From positions 282,776 to 346,775 of the forward strand of contig JADKJC010000004.1 of assembly GCA_016722465.1 (NCBI GenBank): 64,000 nt of DNA. The letters run 5' to 3'. The notes under the pieces were generated by a model, which was not told the origin of the DNA, ran no database searches, and saw only the letters and a list, made by a program, of their open reading frames with translations. The position numbers were made by a program, and so were the translations under genes. This document shows positions 60,901-64,000 of the stretch, piece by piece (the stretch's first letter is position 1; each line of letters opens with the position of its first letter). The stretch is from Chitinophagaceae bacterium. Its GTDB lineage: Bacteria > Bacteroidota > Bacteroidia > Chitinophagales > Chitinophagaceae.

Positions 60901-63900
60901 CAATACCACCGCCGTTTGTTACACAAGGCGACACGCCTTCTGCAGCTGCCACATATAAATTTCCAGTGCCATCAATACCAAGTCCATAACCAAAATGGTC
61001 ACCAAAATACAGTTCGCTGAAAGTGCCGCCCGGAGTTTGTTTATAAACGTTATAATGTTTTGCCCCTGGACGAATGAAAGCCGAGTTGCCAAGTGGTTCC
61101 TGCCAGTTTACAGTTATAAATATATTGCCTGTGGCATCAGTTGTTATTCCGGTGAGCTGCCGGTTTTTGTAGATATAGACAGTAGGTGTAAAAGGGCTTG
61201 TAATTATATCTATCAAGTCAATTGGCATATCGATGATTTTACTGATAATGCCTGTATTGGCATTTACTTTTCTTACAGTTCCGTATTTGGAAATAAAAGC
61301 CGTATCGATACCTCTAACGCCCTCATAATCGGCAATGAAAACATTACCTGAATTATCAACGGCTATTTTAACCTTCAGCGGTATCTGAGCCGAAGTGGCC
61401 GGGCCGTTATCACCGGAAACTCCAGGTACGCCGGTACCGGCAACTATTGTAACTGTACCATCTGCCAGGCTTATTTTTTAATACGGGCACTGTCTGCGAT
61501 GTACACATTACCCTGGTTGTCGGTGGCTACATCCGTTGGACTGAAAAGCTTGCTGTTTGTGACGCTAATGCCTTCGCCGGTTCCATCGCCTGCATAAGTT
61601 ATAATTTTTGAGGTATAGGCAGGAAGCGAAGGCGTAGTGATGCAGATATTGAAATAGCCCTGGTTATTGGTGTGAATATCTGACATGACCCTTATGTAAT
61701 AGGTCTTGCCCGGAACCAGCCCGTTAAACGACTGTGATTCAGCGGCATTATTATCAGCGAAATTGACACAGCCTCTGGACAATAAATTATCTCCATTATT
61801 GTCATTTGGCCGTTCATACACTGCAAATGCCGGGTTTTTAATGCCGGAAGAAACTTCAGGTGTTACAGAAATTATGTGAGATGTGGCGGTAGCGGTAAAT
61901 TTGAACCAAACATCTGATATATTCTTGTTGAAAGTAATTAGTGGGATTGTAGCAATCTTTCCTGTTGTACGAGTAGGAAGAACCTATGTTGTTTGTAACA
62001 ACAGAATTGACACAATCGACACCACTGTTAACCGCAAGAGAAACAGCCCCATCTATCAAATCATTGGGCATAGTTGGTGCCGAAACACAAATACTGAAGG
62101 TGCCGGTAATATTTACATTAGCAAATTTGGAACAACTGCCAACTGTTGGCGGTACCGACCATACCCTGATATAATAGGTGTTGCCAACCGTTAATGAATC
62201 ATAAGCGTGGAATTCAATATTTGAACCGGCTGCATCATAATCTATATCTTCCCTAATCTGCACCAGGTTATTGCAATTGCCTTTATACAAAGCAAAAGCA
62301 GGATTGGGCAAGCTGCCTGCGGTTATAGTAATTCTGTGTTCACTTGCAGTGGCAATAAATTGATACCACACGTCTTCGTTGCCATTGATGGTGTAGCGCC
62401 AACCGTGGTGCCTGCTGTTTGCAGGGTGCAGTTATTGTCAGAATTAACATCTAAAGAAACAGCACCAGTACATAAGTCGTTTAAAGGTGGTTCATTAATA
62501 CAAATAGTAAATGAACCTCTTGCGGAGCGTTCGCCACTGGCATTTAAAACACTGATATAGTATGTATCGCCAATGATTAAATTTTCTATCCGTGTAATTT
62601 CTTCCCTGTTGCCGGATGTAAAATCTGCCACGCAATCTGTGATAATGAACCACAATTACCGGAATATACCTGGAACATTACATCATCTATGCCGCCGCTT
62701 GCGGTTGGGTTGCTTTATTTTAAGTGATGCTGCTGTTGCAATAAATTTATAAAATACATCTGCACTGGCATTTTCTGGGCATGTTACAATAGGGTTGTTT
62801 AAATAAGGTGCATCATACGACCTTGTGGCTGTCATATTGGAACCTGTAACGGTTTGTGTACAATTATCACCACTGTTAACCGGTACTGTAATGGCATTGC
62901 TGCAAAGGTCATTCAATGGGTCAACATCACTGACGCAAATAGTAAAATCGGCACCTTCATTTGTGAAAGCCTGGTTATATACCCTTACATAATATGTATT
63001 GCCAATAGTAAGATTGTCCAATGACACAGCTTCTTCATCTGCAGCGCCGAGTACAGCAGGCCTGTAATCATTAATGCAAACAATTTGATTAAGGGCATCA
63101 CAGTTGCCAGCGTAAACGGTTAAAAATAAATTCCTGTCAGCAGTGGTGCCTGTTACCGTTACTTTATAGTTGTGCAGAGGTGGCAACAAATTTATACCAG
63201 ACATCGTTGCCAAATAGTGGCACAGGAGGACTGCCAAACCGGGATAATTGTAAAAATTACTACAAGTATAATTGGCGCTCACTGTAGAACCCCTTGTACT
63301 GCCATTGGTAGTTACTGCACAGCCGGATTTGTGTTAACAGGTAAACTAATAGCTCCACCACATTCATTGTTAATAGCGCCTTTGGAAATACAAATAGAAA
63401 ATTTAGCGGTTGCATTATTAGTGCCGGTATATACTCTTACATAGTAAGTGTTGCCAACAAAGGAGGCTACCAATAATTTCTCTTGGCCCACCACAAAGAA
63501 TGGAGGTTAAGTTGCCACAATCGCCAGAGAACAGTTGAAAGCCACGCTGATTGACTGTAATCAGTTGCAGCGTATCCAAAGCGGTAAACTTAAACCATAC
63601 ATCTTTGATTAAATTACTGTTGACAATATTGCAATAGCTTGTGCCGGGTGTAACCGTTGCGTTATCTAAAGAATCCAACGTAACAGTAATGCAATCCGGC
63701 CCTGCATTTACTGGCACTTCAATTGCTTTGGAGCATACATCATTTGCAGATAGCGATACACAGATATTGAAACTGCCGGCAACGTCTACGGTAATGGGCC
63801 TGAATACACCAGAACTATAAACCCGTATGTAGTAAGTGTTGCCAATAGTTAAATTTTCAACAGACTGTATTTCACCTTTTGTGGTATCTGCGTCAAAAGG

Positions 63901-64000
63901 CGAAGCGTTATTGTTTACCTGTAACAAACTGCTTAGTGAATTACAATTGCCCTGGTAAATTTCAAAAGCTACATTCCTTATACTGTCTGCTACCGGCGAT
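57904..64000 (-). CDS. Giant T9SS-sorted surface protein with PPC-like and NHL repeats, partial and frameshifted
   Basis: More than 2000 codons; the 5' end lies beyond the right edge. From the edge inwards: six repeats of about 150 residues, each with a G-x-TYY-[IV]-x-V motif (NLTIGNTYYIRVY, FVGNTYYVRVY, NLTIGNTYYVRVY, LIIGDTYYISVL, LTVGNTYYIRVW, LVPGKTYYIRVM) and a following NDLCSNAITVPVN-type linker; then NHL propeller repeats (SPTDVATDNQGNVYIADS, DVKVDAAGNVYIADGYGYGF, AVDLSGNIYVADV) near 61.6-60.3 kb; then a NGNWNDASNWCNAVVPTGAT stalk and the RYIPNNGFRSWRLLSVPT domain; last a T9SS type A sorting domain (KVYPNPVQGNTINLQF). At least ten frame changes. Exported through T9SS; probably adhesive or glycan-binding. 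Confidence 0.75.

Noticed and set aside
1..64000. CRISPR arrays, insertion sequences and rRNA genes
   Set aside because: I saw no regularly spaced repeats of CRISPR length, no transposase frame with terminal repeats, and no rRNA-like sequence. The only RNA gene firmly recognised is tRNA-Val.

Overview
The window looks like a chromosomal contig from a member of the Bacteroidota, most likely close to the Chitinophagaceae. Supporting signs are type IX secretion (T9SS) C-terminal sorting domains, TAnnTTTG-type promoter boxes, a b-type SdhCAB complex with a Bacteroidota-style SdhC, a UpxY/NusG-like capsule antiterminator, a LytS/LytTR pair with a Reg_prop propeller sensor, and a large outer-membrane protein family typical of this phylum. 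The family placement is inference; no 16S gene is present.

Layout. (1) 0-25 kb: a long minus-strand surface-polysaccharide locus. In transcription order it runs: S41 peptidase, Wza-like export lipoprotein, Wzc-like tyrosine autokinase, NusG/UpxY-like antiterminator, then a terminator plus a new promoter, FemAB/GNAT-like protein, Wzy-like polymerase, Wzx-like flippase, methyltransferase, hexapeptide acyltransferase, three GT4-type glycosyltransferases, an ATP-grasp protein, a polysaccharide deacetylase, a DUF354 protein, a Gfo/Idh oxidoreductase, an unassigned barrel-like protein, WecB, a UDP-glucuronate epimerase-like enzyme, and Fcl and Gmd (GDP-L-fucose), closed by a strong terminator at about 0.4 kb. 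(2) 25-31 kb: a BadF-type kinase, a T9SS-sorted protein, then a visibly AT-rich minus-strand four-gene block (two beta-barrel-like proteins, a YiiX-like lipoprotein, a secreted protein with a glycine-zipper tail) that abuts the 3' remnant of a plus-strand gene. (3) 31-41 kb: sdhCAB, a 1160-codon outer-membrane protein, lpxD, an acyl-ACP desaturase and tRNA-Val. (4) 41.5-46 kb: a three-domain membrane fusion (ICMT-like + PAP2-like + Lgt-like) overlapping a CrtC-like gene, then a membrane cytochrome-b-like protein overlapping a multihaem cytochrome c with ten haem-site positions. (5) 46-64 kb: surface/secreted proteins (beta-helix, two YadA-head paralogues, one with a CUB-like domain, kelch-like, lipoprotein), a LytTR regulator with its propeller histidine kinase, a chimeric HsdR fragment, and the C-terminal 2000 codons of a giant T9SS-sorted protein with six PPC-like repeats and NHL repeats.

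A strong caution applies throughout. Many genes are split by single-base losses, nearly all in short homopolymers, and repairing one base restores an obvious family sequence. There are about eight such events before 43.5 kb and dozens after. This looks like sequencing or assembly error rather than mass pseudogenisation, so broken genes are annotated here as one gene each, with repaired limits.

Most interesting candidates: the ICMT/PAP2/Lgt fusion; a dispersed structured element present twice with a compensatory base pair; the AT-rich island with the glycine-zipper protein; the cytochrome b/multihaem c pair; and two truncated copies of the same muconolactone-isomerase-like gene tail.
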